A stretch of DNA of 64,000 nucleotides from the NCBI RefSeq assembly GCF_014204985.1, contig NZ_JACHMP010000001.1, positions 1,922,001 through 1,986,000 of the forward strand. The letters run 5' to 3'. Below, piece by piece: positions 25,357-34,122 of this stretch (the stretch's first letter is position 1; every line of letters starts with the position of its first letter). Source of the stretch: Streptosporangium becharense. Lineage in GTDB: Bacteria; Actinomycetota; Actinomycetes; Streptosporangiales; Streptosporangiaceae. A program made the position numbers and the translations under genes. Under the pieces are notes generated by a model, which searched no databases, was not told where the DNA came from, and saw only the letters and a program-made list of their open reading frames with translations.

Positions 25357-27153
25357 TCAGAGGGCCGGACAGGGCTGCCCTGGCGTGGTCAACGAGGCCC
25401 TGGCGTGGCTGACGACGAGGTCGACACCGGCCACCGTACGGATGCGGAGGGCGTTGACCGCGATGCCGTCGCCGCCTGCGGTGGCCACCCGCTCGTTGAT
25501 CACGACCTTGGCCACCAGCGGGATCTCGATCGTACGGCTGACGCCGGGCTCGGTGATGGAGACCCCGTTCACCTTCAGGTTGACGAGATCCACCTCGCCC
25601 GTGGTGGTCACATCACCGGAGTCGTCACTGCGGGCCTTCGCCGTACTGGTGATCTCGTCCGCGGTGACCAGACCGTTGAGCAGGCGGATCCGGGCCGTCT
25701 TGGCCGTGGCCGCGGCGGTGCGGAGCCCGTCCGCGTCGATCTGGCCCGACGCCTTCGTCGTGATCACTCCCAGCGAGCCGAGGCCGGGCAGCGTGGCGGT
25801 GGCCAGCGTGGCGTCGTCGGCGCCGGCACCTGTGACGCAGGTGAGGTCGGACGGGGCGAGCGGCGGGACGGTGACCAGCGGGGTGGTGAGGCTGCCGCCG
25901 TGGGCGTGCGCGTCGAAGGCCAGGATCGGCGGGACGAACGTCACCTCGGCGCATTCCGGCGGATCGATCCCGGCCATGGCACTCAGGTCGTCGGGACAGA
26001 CGGGGTATGTGCCGGCCCGTGCCGCCGTCACCTGCACCTTCACGGCGCAGGACGCCTTGCCCTCGGGGAGGGTTCCGGTCGCGGTGATCTTCGCGCCGTC
26101 CGGGGGAACGGTCACCGCGGCGTCCGCGCAGTCGGTCACCGGGGCGGCTCCCGTCACCTTGAGACCGGCGGGCAGGTTCTCGGTGAACGCCCACCCCTTC
26201 TTGACCGCCAGCTCACTGGTGTTGGTGACGGTGAACGTCAACGTGGAGGGGTCACCCACCTCCGCGGAGACAGGAGCGAACCCGAGACCGAGCCGGGGGG
26301 TGACGTCGAGGACGCGCACGTTGTCGAACGCGGCGTCGTTGCCATAACCGCTGCCCTGGAGGTTGACCAGCCGAAGCCCGACCGCGGAACCGCCGAAGAG
26401 CACCGGGGCGTCACTGGTGTAAGTGCCCACCGAGATGCCGTTCAGCACCGTCTCAGAGTCGACGCACGGCTCGATGGGGGTGGTGAAGGTCGGGATGGCG
26501 GTGGCTCCGTCGAGCAGGTGGAAGCCGAGCTTGGCGTGGTTGCCGTGACAGTTGACCTCGGCGGCGTCGACGGAGAAGGTGAGGAACCGCTTACCTGCGC
26601 CGACTCCTACCGGTGAGCCGGTCTCCAGTTGGATCCTGCCCACGCCGGGGTCGGCATGGGTGAAGGCGGTGACGGCATGGTTGGTCGCCTGGTCGCCGCC
26701 CGCCCACTGGCCGAGCGAACCCGCCAGTTGCTTGACCGTGGCCCACCACCCACCACAGCCGGTGGCCGGAGGAACGGCCGCCGGGGCCTGCTGCGAGACG
26801 AGCCAGCCGTTGCAGTTGGCCAGCCACGCGGGGTCGGCGGTGTAGGTCTGGTTGAGGGGGGCCGCGCCGGTGTAGCCGGTGACGAGGATCGGTGTGGCGT
26901 CCCGACCGTTCTCGAAGTCCTCCGCGAAGACGACCCTGGGAGCCGACGGCGCCCCCGCGGCGCTAGACACCACCCCTGCGGAACCGGACACCACTCCCGC
27001 GGAACCGGACACCACTCCCGCGGAACCGGACACCACCTCCGCGGAACCGGACACCGCCGACGCGACGCCGGGTTGGCCCACGACCGGTGCCACAGCCAGG
27101 GGGAACATCGCCAGACAGGCCAGTGCGCGACTGCGCGCACGAGAATGTTTCAC
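25357..27153 (-). CDS. Secreted choice-of-anchor-type surface protein
   Basis: 598 residues from GTG 27153, preceded by GAAAGGAATTC. An upstream in-frame extension lacks such a site. A signal peptide (KHSRARSRALACLAMFPLAVAPVVG) is followed by four SGSAGVV-type repeats coded by 21-bp units. Residues 90-310 look like a jelly-roll domain beginning VVFAEDFENG and containing NDAAFDNVRVLDVTP. Next comes a DUF11-like Ig domain (LTFTVTNTSELAVKKGWAFTENLPAGLKV). The C-terminal 170 residues resemble the actinobacterial choice-of-anchor P domain (ARIRLLNGLVTADEITSTAKA, VNLKVNG, INALRIRTV-like end). There is no LPXTG or membrane anchor. The role is probably in the extracellular matrix or spore surface. 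Confidence 0.78.
   Translation of the reverse strand: MKHSRARSRALACLAMFPLAVAPVVGQPGVASAVSGSAEVVSGSAGVVSGSAGVVSGSAGVVSSAAGAPSAPRVVFAEDFENGRDATPILVTGYTGAAPLNQTYTADPAWLANCNGWLVSQQAPAAVPPATGCGGWWATVKQLAGSLGQWAGGDQATNHAVTAFTHADPGVGRIQLETGSPVGVGAGKRFLTFSVDAAEVNCHGNHAKLGFHLLDGATAIPTFTTPIEPCVDSETVLNGISVGTYTSDAPVLFGGSAVGLRLVNLQGSGYGNDAAFDNVRVLDVTPRLGLGFAPVSAEVGDPSTLTFTVTNTSELAVKKGWAFTENLPAGLKVTGAAPVTDCADAAVTVPPDGAKITATGTLPEGKASCAVKVQVTAARAGTYPVCPDDLSAMAGIDPPECAEVTFVPPILAFDAHAHGGSLTTPLVTVPPLAPSDLTCVTGAGADDATLATATLPGLGSLGVITTKASGQIDADGLRTAAATAKTARIRLLNGLVTADEITSTAKARSDDSGDVTTTGEVDLVNLKVNGVSITEPGVSRTIEIPLVAKVVINERVATAGGDGIAVNALRIRTVAGVDLVVSHARASLTTPGQPCPAL
26980..27058. repeat. 21-bp tandem repeats near the surface-protein N-terminus
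   Basis: Nearly four copies of a unit starting GGAACCGGACACCACTCCCG. In the coding frame they give SGSAGVV heptads just after the signal peptide. Confidence 0.9.
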
Positions 27154-27653
27154 GTACGAATTCCTTTCAGCGGATCCATGACACCGCCGGAACCGCGAAA
27201 CCCGAATGCCGCGCACCACGGTGACCGCGGCGCCTCGCGACACCGGGTGCGCAGCGGGGCAGGCGACGGAAAACAAATTGCCGGAACTTCCTCCGACAAA
27301 ATGTCGCACCCTCACAGGACTGTCAACGACGACTTTCTTTATGTCCAGATTCATCCTTCCATAAGGAGAAATAGCATTAAGGTGCGAGCATCACCACAAT
27401 GCGCCGGAGTCGCATTTCATAAATACGGCAATATTGACTTACATGGCGCTCTGACGCTTCGACACTCCGCCGCTCCGCCACTCCGACCCTCCAACAACTC
27501 CAGCGCTCCAGCGCTCCGGGGCTGCAGCGCTCCGGGGCTGCAGCGCTCTGACGCTTCGACACGCCGGGGCTCCGCCGCTGCGCCGCTCCGGGGCTCCGGC
27601 GCTCCGGAGCGGTCCCGTGCCTCAGCCCGGTCACCCGCACCCGCGTCGCCGGC
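27154..27653. other. AT-richer promoter region and low-complexity gap
   Basis: Bases 27270-27450 are unusually AT-rich for this DNA and probably hold the surface-protein promoter. Bases 27465-27620 are imperfect CTCCGGCGCTCCGGGGCTGC-type repeats. No gene is supported. Confidence 0.6.
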
Positions 27654-28358
27654 TCACGGGAGCGGCTCCGGTTCCGGATGCTCCCGTGCCGCACGGCCAC
27701 GACGCAGCCGGACCAGCCAGGCCGGCGACGACCTCCGCCGCGAACCGAGGTGGTAGGCGCCCAGCAACCAGTCGGCCAGGAGGTCGCGGTCGACGACGAC
27801 CATGTCGTGCTCACGCGCCGTCGCCGCCGCCTGCGCGCTGAGACGGTCCGAGGTCACCAGGACGCCTCGGTGCCCCTGATACGGCCTGGCCTGCAGGGCG
27901 CCCACGAAATCACGCACCGAGCCGGGGCCGACGGCACGGGTGTAGTACTTGCACTGGATCGCGTACGACCGGCCGTCCGGCGCGACGCCGACCACGTCCA
28001 CCCCGCGGTCACCGGCCCCGCCGACGACCCGGACCCCACGGAAACCGTCTCTCCGGAGCAGTTCGGCGGCCAGTTCCTCGAACCGCCGCGGATCCAGCCG
28101 GTCGAGCTGCGCGCGTCGCAGCGCGTCCCTGCGGTAGGCCGCGCCCATGCGCCGCGCCGCGACGACGGCGGCGGCCGACAGGACGGCGAGTCCCGCGACG
28201 GCGGCGAGCAGCGTCGTCCAGGCCGACGTGGTGACGTCGAGCACCCTGGGCGCCGCGAGGAGGACGACCACCGGGAGGACCAGCCACAGTGGGCTGACCT
28301 CGCGCTTCCGGCTCCGGCGGGTGCCGCGTCTCCGTGCCGGGGACCTACGTTTCGCCAT
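27654..28358 (-). CDS. Membrane-anchored Mrr-like restriction endonuclease family protein
   Basis: 234 residues. A basic N-terminus is followed by two membrane helices (SPLWLVLPVVVLLAAPRVL and TLLAAVAGLAVLSAAAVVAA). A cytosolic Mrr_cat domain then follows: LDPRRFEELAAELLRRDGFRGVRVVGGAGDRGVDVVG....YAIQCKYY. The D...QxK pattern of the PD-(D/E)XK nuclease fold is intact. Mrr relatives cut modified or foreign DNA, but the membrane-tethered actinomycete version has no assigned function. It is probably single-gene, with a basic tail at the end. Confidence 0.85.
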   Translation of the reverse strand: MAKRRSPARRRGTRRSRKREVSPLWLVLPVVVLLAAPRVLDVTTSAWTTLLAAVAGLAVLSAAAVVAARRMGAAYRRDALRRAQLDRLDPRRFEELAAELLRRDGFRGVRVVGGAGDRGVDVVGVAPDGRSYAIQCKYYTRAVGPGSVRDFVGALQARPYQGHRGVLVTSDRLSAQAAATAREHDMVVVDRDLLADWLLGAYHLGSRRRSSPAWLVRLRRGRAAREHPEPEPLP

Positions 28359-28971
28359 CGCGACCTCCAGAAGGGGGGCTCCGAACGGGAGCGTCCGGAA
28401 AACGACTCCGGGGGAACTCCGGAAGGAATGGAAAGACGTCGACCAGTGTGAACGCCGCCTCCGACAAAATCCGCCGCACCGGCGAAGTCACGGGGCGGCC
28501 GTACACGTCTCCCGGAGTCCTGCACGTTCATGAGGCCACGGAACCGGCCCCCAACAACGGCCACAATTCACGAAAATCTATGATAAACGCGTAAATCAAC
28601 CGTGCGGGAAAAAGGAAAACCGCCCACCGATCTCCCGGCTGGTCAGCCCTGGACGGTGAGGCGGATGATCTGCCGTTGCCACGCGGCCAGCCCCTGGTGG
28701 CGGTGGGAAGACGGCGCCGGTGACGACGTGACCGGAGGCGTGGAAGGTGCCGATGGAAGTGAGGACGGATCCGCGCCGGGCGGGCGGGGGAGAGCGTCTC
28801 CCGGCAGGGGCCGGCCGGTTCTGCCGGGCCCCTGCGCCGGGTCCACGGGCCCGCGCGCCGGGTCCACGGGCCCGCGCGCCGGGTCCACAGGCCCGCGGGC
28901 CGGGTCCACGGGCCCACGCGGGTCCACGGGCCCGCGGGCCCACCGGGAGACGCTCACCTACCTCCGGGCCG
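28359..28971. other. Gap with 21-bp repeat array downstream of the pectate lyase
   Basis: No gene is supported. From 28839 to about 28940 a 21-bp unit starting GGGTCCACGGGCCCGCGCG is repeated roughly five times. Short ORFs here only translate the repeat (GPWTRRA). Bases 28560-28620 are AT-richer. Confidence 0.7.
28839..28940. repeat. Five imperfect 21-bp tandem repeats
   Basis: Units start at 28839, 28860, 28881 and 28902, with a shortened fifth. Each contains palindromic GGGCCC, so the array can fold strongly and may act as a terminator for the pectate lyase gene. Confidence 0.85.
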
Positions 28972-30612
28972 TCAGCCGCCGATCTTCCCGACCCCGGCCC
29001 CCGCGGTGACGATCGCCTTCACGGAGTTCGGGTCGTCCAGCGTGTAGCTGTAGTAGGTGCTGGGCTCCTGCACGCTGCCACTGCAGTCGGGCTGGCCCGA
29101 CTCGTTGACGAACACGTTGTTGCGCGCGACGCACCTGCCGTCCGGCCCGGCGTAGGAGTTGGTCACGGGCTCCTCGACCCGGTCGAAGTAGTTACCCTCG
29201 ACCATGCAGCCTGCGTTGGCCTGGCAGGCCACACCGGTGTCGGTGTTGTAGAAGTAGTAGTTGTTGAACACGTGCACCGGCTCCCCGAACCGCACCCGCG
29301 GGTTACGCTGCGGGGTCTGGTCGAACCAGTTGTGGTGGTAGGTGACCTTCAGCTGGCCGACGTCCTGCGCGGCGTTGCCGTCATCATGGCCGAGCAGCAT
29401 GTTCTTGGTGTGTTTGTGCGTGTGGTTCCACGACACGGTGATGTAGGAGGAACCGCGCTTGATGTCCAGCAGCCCGTCGTAGCCGCAGCACAGGTCGTTG
29501 TGGTCGATCCAGACGTGGTGGGAGAACATCTGCACGTTGATCGAGTCGTCGGTCGCGTTGCGGAACGACAGGTTGCGGATGATGACGTTGTGCACGGCGT
29601 TCGCGGGCGGCGAGGTGATCGTGTTGTCCAGGGGCAGACCGATGTTGAGCCCGCCGCCGCTGATGCCGGCGTCCGAGCCGACGCCCACGATCGTCTTGTC
29701 CGAGGCGACGTTGTGCATCCCGGCCGGGACCGTGATCGTCCCGCGTACGCAGATGTTCAGCGGTCCGCTCTGGCCGATCGCGGAGATCAGCTCACTCGCC
29801 GTGTCGACCTCGACGGTCGGTCCGCCCGCGCCTCCCGTGGTGCCGTTCTGTCCCCAGGCGTTCGCCGAGGCGAACCCGGTGGGCGTCCCCGAGGTGGGAC
29901 AGGAGCCCGGCGGGGGTGTGACCGTGGGGGTCACGGTGGGGGTGACCGTGGGGGTGACCGTCGGCGTCTGGCTGGGCCCGCCGACGTCGGTCACCAGCAC
30001 GTCGTCGAACGAGGCGCTCGCGTAGTATCCGGCCAGGCCGGCCTTGCCGGACGCGAAGGCGGTGTCCGTCGCCGAGACGACCTCGACGTTGTTGACGAAG
30101 CCACGCAGCGTCGAGCCGAACACCTCCAGCCTGAGGGTGTACCAGGTGCCTGTGGTCACCGTCGCCGGAGCCGAGTCCAGAGTCGTCGGACCACCACCGG
30201 CCCGCTTGCCCAGGATGACCGAACCCGCGTTGCTCAACCCGAGGAAGTAGTAGTTGCTGGTGCTCTGGGCCCTGGCCAGCACCGCGGCGTACCTGCCGTT
30301 GCCGTTGAACGCGGTCGGTTTGACCCGCGCCTGCACCGCCTGGTTCGACCATCCGGCACCGGCCACCGCCCTGGCGTCCGCGCCGGTGCCGGACTGCCGG
30401 TAAACCTGGGAGCCGTCGGCGGCCACCGACCAGCTTCCCCCGGATTTCGACCATCCTGTGGCGTTGCCGTCCTCGAAGTCGTCGCCGAACAGCGTCGCGG
30501 CGAACGCGCTGGGCACCGCCAGCAGCGCCAGCGCTCCGAGCACCGTGACGGCGACGGTCACCGTGAACGCGACGAACAACGAGCCGGTGTTGCGGCCTTT
30601 CCTTCTTCGCAC
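28972..30612 (-). CDS. Secreted pectate lyase (polysaccharide lyase family 1) with N-terminal accessory domain
   Basis: 546 residues from GTG 30612, which follows GGAGGTTCCACA. A signal sequence (LFVAFTVTVAVTVLGALALLAVPSAFA) is followed by a concanavalin-like domain (about 35-215, TLFGDDFEDGNATGWSKSGGSW) and a TVTPTVTPTVTP linker. The PL1 beta-helix follows. Hallmarks are VWIDHNDL (calcium site region) and the catalytic arginine segment QRNPRVRFGEPVHVFNNYY. It cleaves pectate by beta-elimination outside the cell with Ca2+. LacI-type palindromes upstream suggest sugar-responsive control. It is transcribed alone. Confidence 0.93.
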   Translation of the reverse strand: MRRRKGRNTGSLFVAFTVTVAVTVLGALALLAVPSAFAATLFGDDFEDGNATGWSKSGGSWSVAADGSQVYRQSGTGADARAVAGAGWSNQAVQARVKPTAFNGNGRYAAVLARAQSTSNYYFLGLSNAGSVILGKRAGGGPTTLDSAPATVTTGTWYTLRLEVFGSTLRGFVNNVEVVSATDTAFASGKAGLAGYYASASFDDVLVTDVGGPSQTPTVTPTVTPTVTPTVTPPPGSCPTSGTPTGFASANAWGQNGTTGGAGGPTVEVDTASELISAIGQSGPLNICVRGTITVPAGMHNVASDKTIVGVGSDAGISGGGLNIGLPLDNTITSPPANAVHNVIIRNLSFRNATDDSINVQMFSHHVWIDHNDLCCGYDGLLDIKRGSSYITVSWNHTHKHTKNMLLGHDDGNAAQDVGQLKVTYHHNWFDQTPQRNPRVRFGEPVHVFNNYYFYNTDTGVACQANAGCMVEGNYFDRVEEPVTNSYAGPDGRCVARNNVFVNESGQPDCSGSVQEPSTYYSYTLDDPNSVKAIVTAGAGVGKIGG

Positions 30613-30874
30613 TGTGGAACCTCCAGTTCCGTCGGCGCCGACCGACCACGTTGCGGCTCGGCCGGACCATGGCCTCACACCAGGACCGGAACCGGCGACG
30701 CCGACGTGGCCGCACTCTGCGAGCACACGCCGACCGGCCGGTGGCCCCGGCGAGCGGTGTCCCCAGGCGCCGCAGGAGCCGGTCCGCCGCCCCCTGGCGA
30801 GGGGCTCCGGACGCGGCCGAGCCTCCGGCGAAACGCGAAGGCGGATCCGTGGCGACGCGCTGGGACGAAGTGTG

Positions 30875-30888
30875 GGAAAGCGCTATCC
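30875..30888. promoter_or_regulatory. LacI-type palindrome upstream of the pectate lyase
   Basis: GGAAAGCGCTATCC is palindromic except for one position per arm and centred on CG, like CebR/GalR-class operators. It lies 263 bp upstream of the lyase GTG in a locally AT-rich patch. Confidence 0.5.
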
Positions 30889-31029
30889 AACTCTTTTCGC
30901 ACTTGTACGCCCCAAGGAAGGTACGGGTCAAGCGCCGGATCTCACCCGGCCTCGCCGGCACCGGGCCACCCGCCTCGTCGGAACACCGTCCGCCCAGGTG
31001 AAACCCGGCAGAGCACTTCATGCGCGACC

Positions 31030-31040
31030 CGAAACTTTCC
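31030..31040. promoter_or_regulatory. CGAAACTTTCC box
   Basis: This resembles the CGAAACTTTCG-type element bound by LacI-family regulators of xylanase genes in streptomycetes; the last base pair differs. It could serve the lyase 420 bp away or the kinase gene. Weak evidence. Confidence 0.25.
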
Positions 31041-31493
31041 CGGGGAGGACGTGGAGGTCTCCGGTGTGGACTCCGGGATCTCCCGGACGCGTGACCCCAC
31101 CCCCTCCGGCGGGATTCGAACCGGGTGTCGTACGAGCCCGGCCGAGCGCCGGTGTTCACACCGGGCAGCGTTCGTCCGGGGCAGGGTGCTTTCCGGGTCA
31201 CGTACAAGTGAGACACAAGTGCGTTCTGTGAATCTGGACTCCCAGCGCTGAGACACAGGAGGCTTCATGGGGGTCATGGCTTCTTGCCGGAACCGGCCTC
31301 CGCGCAACCAGACGCCCGCCTCCACCCGGGTGAGCAGCGGGGGAACCGGGACGACGAGCACCCTGCGCCACGGCGGTCGAGGGCGAATCAGGTCAGACCA
31401 GGGAGAATGGTCCCGCTCACCGCCCGTTCCACCGACACGGCCGGCGAGGCAGATGCCATCAGCGGTGTCGGCCACCACGCATGAACCATCATC

Positions 31494-31507
31494 TTTTCCC
31501 CGGAAAA
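31494..31507. promoter_or_regulatory. Palindrome just upstream of the second kinase gene
   Basis: TTTTCCCCGGAAAA is a perfect palindrome of two 6-bp arms around CC, ending 35 bp before the ATG at 31543. It could be an operator or a small hairpin in the leader. Confidence 0.35.
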
Positions 31508-31542
31508 CGGGGGGCTGAATGTCTGTACGGGAGGGTGTCACT

Positions 31543-33930
31543 ATGCCGGACCTTGCGCCTCTGCGGCCCGAGGACCCCGAGCACGTGCGGGAGTACCGAC
31601 TCACCGCCCGCCTCGGCGAGGGCGGCCAGGGAACGGTCTACCTCGGCGAGTCCCCCACCGGAGCCCGCGTCGCGGTCAAGCTGCTGCGCGCCGACCTCAC
31701 CCAGGACGCCGAGGCCATGGAACGCTTCGTCCGCGAGGTCAGCACCACCCGGCGGGTCTCCCCGTTCTGCACCGCCGCCGTGCTCGACACCGGCGTGGAG
31801 CACGAACGCCCCTACATCGTCAGCGAGTACATCGACGGGCCGACGCTACAGGAGGTGGTCACCGGCCAGGGCCCGCGCACCGGCTCGGCGCTGCACCGGC
31901 TGGCCATCGGCACCGTCACCGCGCTGGTGGCCATCCACCAGGCCGAGATCGTGCACCGCGACTTCAAACCCTCCAACGTGCTGCTGGCCCCCGACGGCCC
32001 CCGCGTGATCGACTTCGGCATCGCCAAGGCCCTGGACCGCACCTCCACCCTGACCGGCACCGCGATCGGCACCCCCGCCTACATGACCCCCGAACAACTG
32101 GCCGGCGACAACGCCGGATCACCGGCCGACATGTTCGCCTGGGGCTGCACCATGGTGTTCGCCGCCACCGGGTCGCCGCCGTTCGGCACCGACAGCCTGG
32201 CCGCGATCTTCAACCGGATCATGAACCTGACCCCGGACCTGTCGGCCATCACCGATCCGGCGCTGCGCGAGCTGGTCGGGCACTGCCTGGCCAAGGACCC
32301 GGCCCAGCGACCCACCGCGAGCGAGGCGCTGATGCGGCTGCTCGGCCACGCCACCGGGGCGAGCGGCATGACCGGCGGGGCGAGCACCGGTTCGGCGCTG
32401 CCGGCCGCGTCGCAGGGCATCCTCGCCGAAGGGTCGGCTGTGGCGGCCCAGCACACCGGTCCGGACGCCTCCCTGTACCAGGCCGGTCCCCGAACCGACG
32501 CCCAGATCGAATCGCCCTACCACAGCGGATCGCCATACCAGACCGCCTCCCCGTACCAGGCCACCCCGCCATACGAGACCGCCTCCCCGTACCAGGCCAC
32601 CCCGCCGTACCAGACCGGCCCGGACAGTCATGCGACCTATCCCGCCGCAGCGCAGGGCGTGTCCTACCAGCCGGGCTTCGACAACCACCCCCACCAGAGC
32701 GGGCCTTTGGCCGCGGCGCCGCACCAGGCCGGCCTCGGCGGCTACCCGCAGGCCGGTTCCGGCGGCTACCCGCTGCCGCACGGGTTCGTGCCGCACGAGA
32801 CGACCTATCCGGTGGGGCACGGGCCCAGGCCGGACGGCGGTCGGCGCATGCGCCGGATCTGGGCCGTGGTCGGCGCCGGGCTCGCGCTCACCCTCGTCGC
32901 GGTGACGATCACGCTGGTGGTACGGAACGGAGCCACGGACACACGGGCCTCCGACACGAAGAGGGTCACCACGTCCCCCACCGCCACCCCCACGCCCACC
33001 CCGTCCGTTCCCGCGATACCCCCAGCGGACCGGAAGATCAAACTTCCAGGCAGTTCCCTCACCGTCCACGAGAGCGACAAGGACCCGATCAAGCTGGCCT
33101 CCTACACCATCCTGACGGGACAGACCAACAACCTCTACGTCCGCAAGACCGACACCGACGAGTTCGTCAAGAGCGACAAGTACCGTCACTACACGCCGAA
33201 CCCGGCGGGCACCCATGCCCTCGCCACGGACTTCTACTACAGCACGGACAACTACGAGGTCGTCACGATCGTCGACCACGGCACCGGCGCGGAGAGCAAG
33301 GTGAAGATCGCCAAGTCACCGGTCTACGGGCTCTACCCGTACTGGTCACCGGACGGCACCAAGGGTCTGCTGACCCTGCTCGAGGCGGGCGAGAACAACG
33401 CCCCGCCGAAGCCCTACGGCTTCGCGGTCATCGACGTCGCCACGAAGAAGGCCAAGGTCGTCCGGGTGAAGGAGAAGGACGTCGGGGACTGGGCCTATTT
33501 CTGGCGGGGCGACGGCAAGGCGATCGGCACCTGGGCGATCAACGGCGACACCCAGCGCATCCGCTTCTACGACCCGCAGGGCACCATCCTGCAGACTCTG
33601 TTGGACGCGGGTACCCCGCTCCCGGTCGAAGCGGAGGAGGTCAACCCGTCCGGCACGTTGATCATGACCTATTGCAAGGGGACCGAACAGGAGATCTGCA
33701 CCTGGTCCACCGTCGCCGACGGTGAGCCGAAGGCCCGGATCCCGTTCGCGACCAAGCGGGTCATCGGCTGGTACGACGATAACCACATCGTCGCCTGGCG
33801 TAAGCGCGGCTCCGTCCATGAAGCCGTGGTCATCGACTTCAAGGGTCAGGTGAAACGGGTGCTCGCCACCAGCACCAACGCCAAGGAGTACGAGGACCAG
33901 TTCATGCGCTACGTCAGGACCGGCGGCTGA
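31543..33930 (+). CDS. Membrane Ser/Thr protein kinase with beta-propeller-like ectodomain
   Basis: 795 residues from ATG 31543, placed after GGGAGGG; ATG 31519 upstream lacks a good site. The kinase domain (about 17-275) has LGEGGQGTVY, the lysine in VAVKLL, HRDFKPSNVLL, VIDFGIAK and GTPAYMTPEQ with Thr-rich activation loop residues. A linker rich in Tyr, Pro and Gln (SPYQTASPYQATPPY repeats) follows. One membrane helix (IWAVVGAGLALTLVAVTITLVV) leads to an extracytoplasmic region of about 310 residues. Its repeated strands (YTPNPAGTHALATDFYY, YPYWSPDGTKGLLTLLE) look like a TolB/WD-type propeller and could bind a wall or sugar signal. It phosphorylates cytoplasmic targets; the ligand is unknown. 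Confidence 0.92.
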   Translation: MPDLAPLRPEDPEHVREYRLTARLGEGGQGTVYLGESPTGARVAVKLLRADLTQDAEAMERFVREVSTTRRVSPFCTAAVLDTGVEHERPYIVSEYIDGPTLQEVVTGQGPRTGSALHRLAIGTVTALVAIHQAEIVHRDFKPSNVLLAPDGPRVIDFGIAKALDRTSTLTGTAIGTPAYMTPEQLAGDNAGSPADMFAWGCTMVFAATGSPPFGTDSLAAIFNRIMNLTPDLSAITDPALRELVGHCLAKDPAQRPTASEALMRLLGHATGASGMTGGASTGSALPAASQGILAEGSAVAAQHTGPDASLYQAGPRTDAQIESPYHSGSPYQTASPYQATPPYETASPYQATPPYQTGPDSHATYPAAAQGVSYQPGFDNHPHQSGPLAAAPHQAGLGGYPQAGSGGYPLPHGFVPHETTYPVGHGPRPDGGRRMRRIWAVVGAGLALTLVAVTITLVVRNGATDTRASDTKRVTTSPTATPTPTPSVPAIPPADRKIKLPGSSLTVHESDKDPIKLASYTILTGQTNNLYVRKTDTDEFVKSDKYRHYTPNPAGTHALATDFYYSTDNYEVVTIVDHGTGAESKVKIAKSPVYGLYPYWSPDGTKGLLTLLEAGENNAPPKPYGFAVIDVATKKAKVVRVKEKDVGDWAYFWRGDGKAIGTWAINGDTQRIRFYDPQGTILQTLLDAGTPLPVEAEEVNPSGTLIMTYCKGTEQEICTWSTVADGEPKARIPFATKRVIGWYDDNHIVAWRKRGSVHEAVVIDFKGQVKRVLATSTNAKEYEDQFMRYVRTGG

Positions 33931-34032
33931 GCGGACGTCACCTCCGGCACCGTTCCCCCGAGCGTGGTCCCGCCCCCCCCGATACGGTTCGCTCTTCTGG
34001 ATCTCCCCGTTTCCCGGGCGCGGCCCTGCTTC

Positions 34033-34102
34033 CCCACGTGTAGACGGTGCCCGGACGGCGGGGCCAAGGGTGCAGGGCCCCCTTGGCCCCACCGCACGTG
34101 GG
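34033..34102. terminator. Bidirectional terminator between convergent genes
   Basis: Inner stem GGGGCCAAGGG (34060-34070) pairs with CCCTTGGCCCC (34080-34090) around a 9-base loop. Outer arms CCCACGTG and CACGTGGG add a second stem. It lies between the kinase stop (33930) and the esterase stop (34123). Confidence 0.85.
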
Positions 34103-34122
34103 CCGGAACCTCCCGGACGCCG

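Larger units (their letters stand above)
30613..31542. other. 930-bp regulatory and relic region between pectate lyase and kinase genes
   Basis: No gene with a good start is visible. It contains a LacI-type palindrome (30875-30888), a CGAAACTTTCC box (31030-31040), a tRNA T-arm-like 15-mer (31108-31122) and a palindrome in front of the kinase gene (31494-31507). ORFs here are shadows with high Arg/Pro. Confidence 0.6.

Noticed and set aside
28837..28942. CRISPR-like array of 21-bp units
   Set aside because: Units are directly adjacent without unique spacers, so this is a tandem repeat, as are the other arrays in the window.
28747..31251. An 834-codon plus-strand open frame
   Set aside because: It overlaps the pectate lyase on the other strand, begins inside a 21-bp repeat and has no protein-like motifs.
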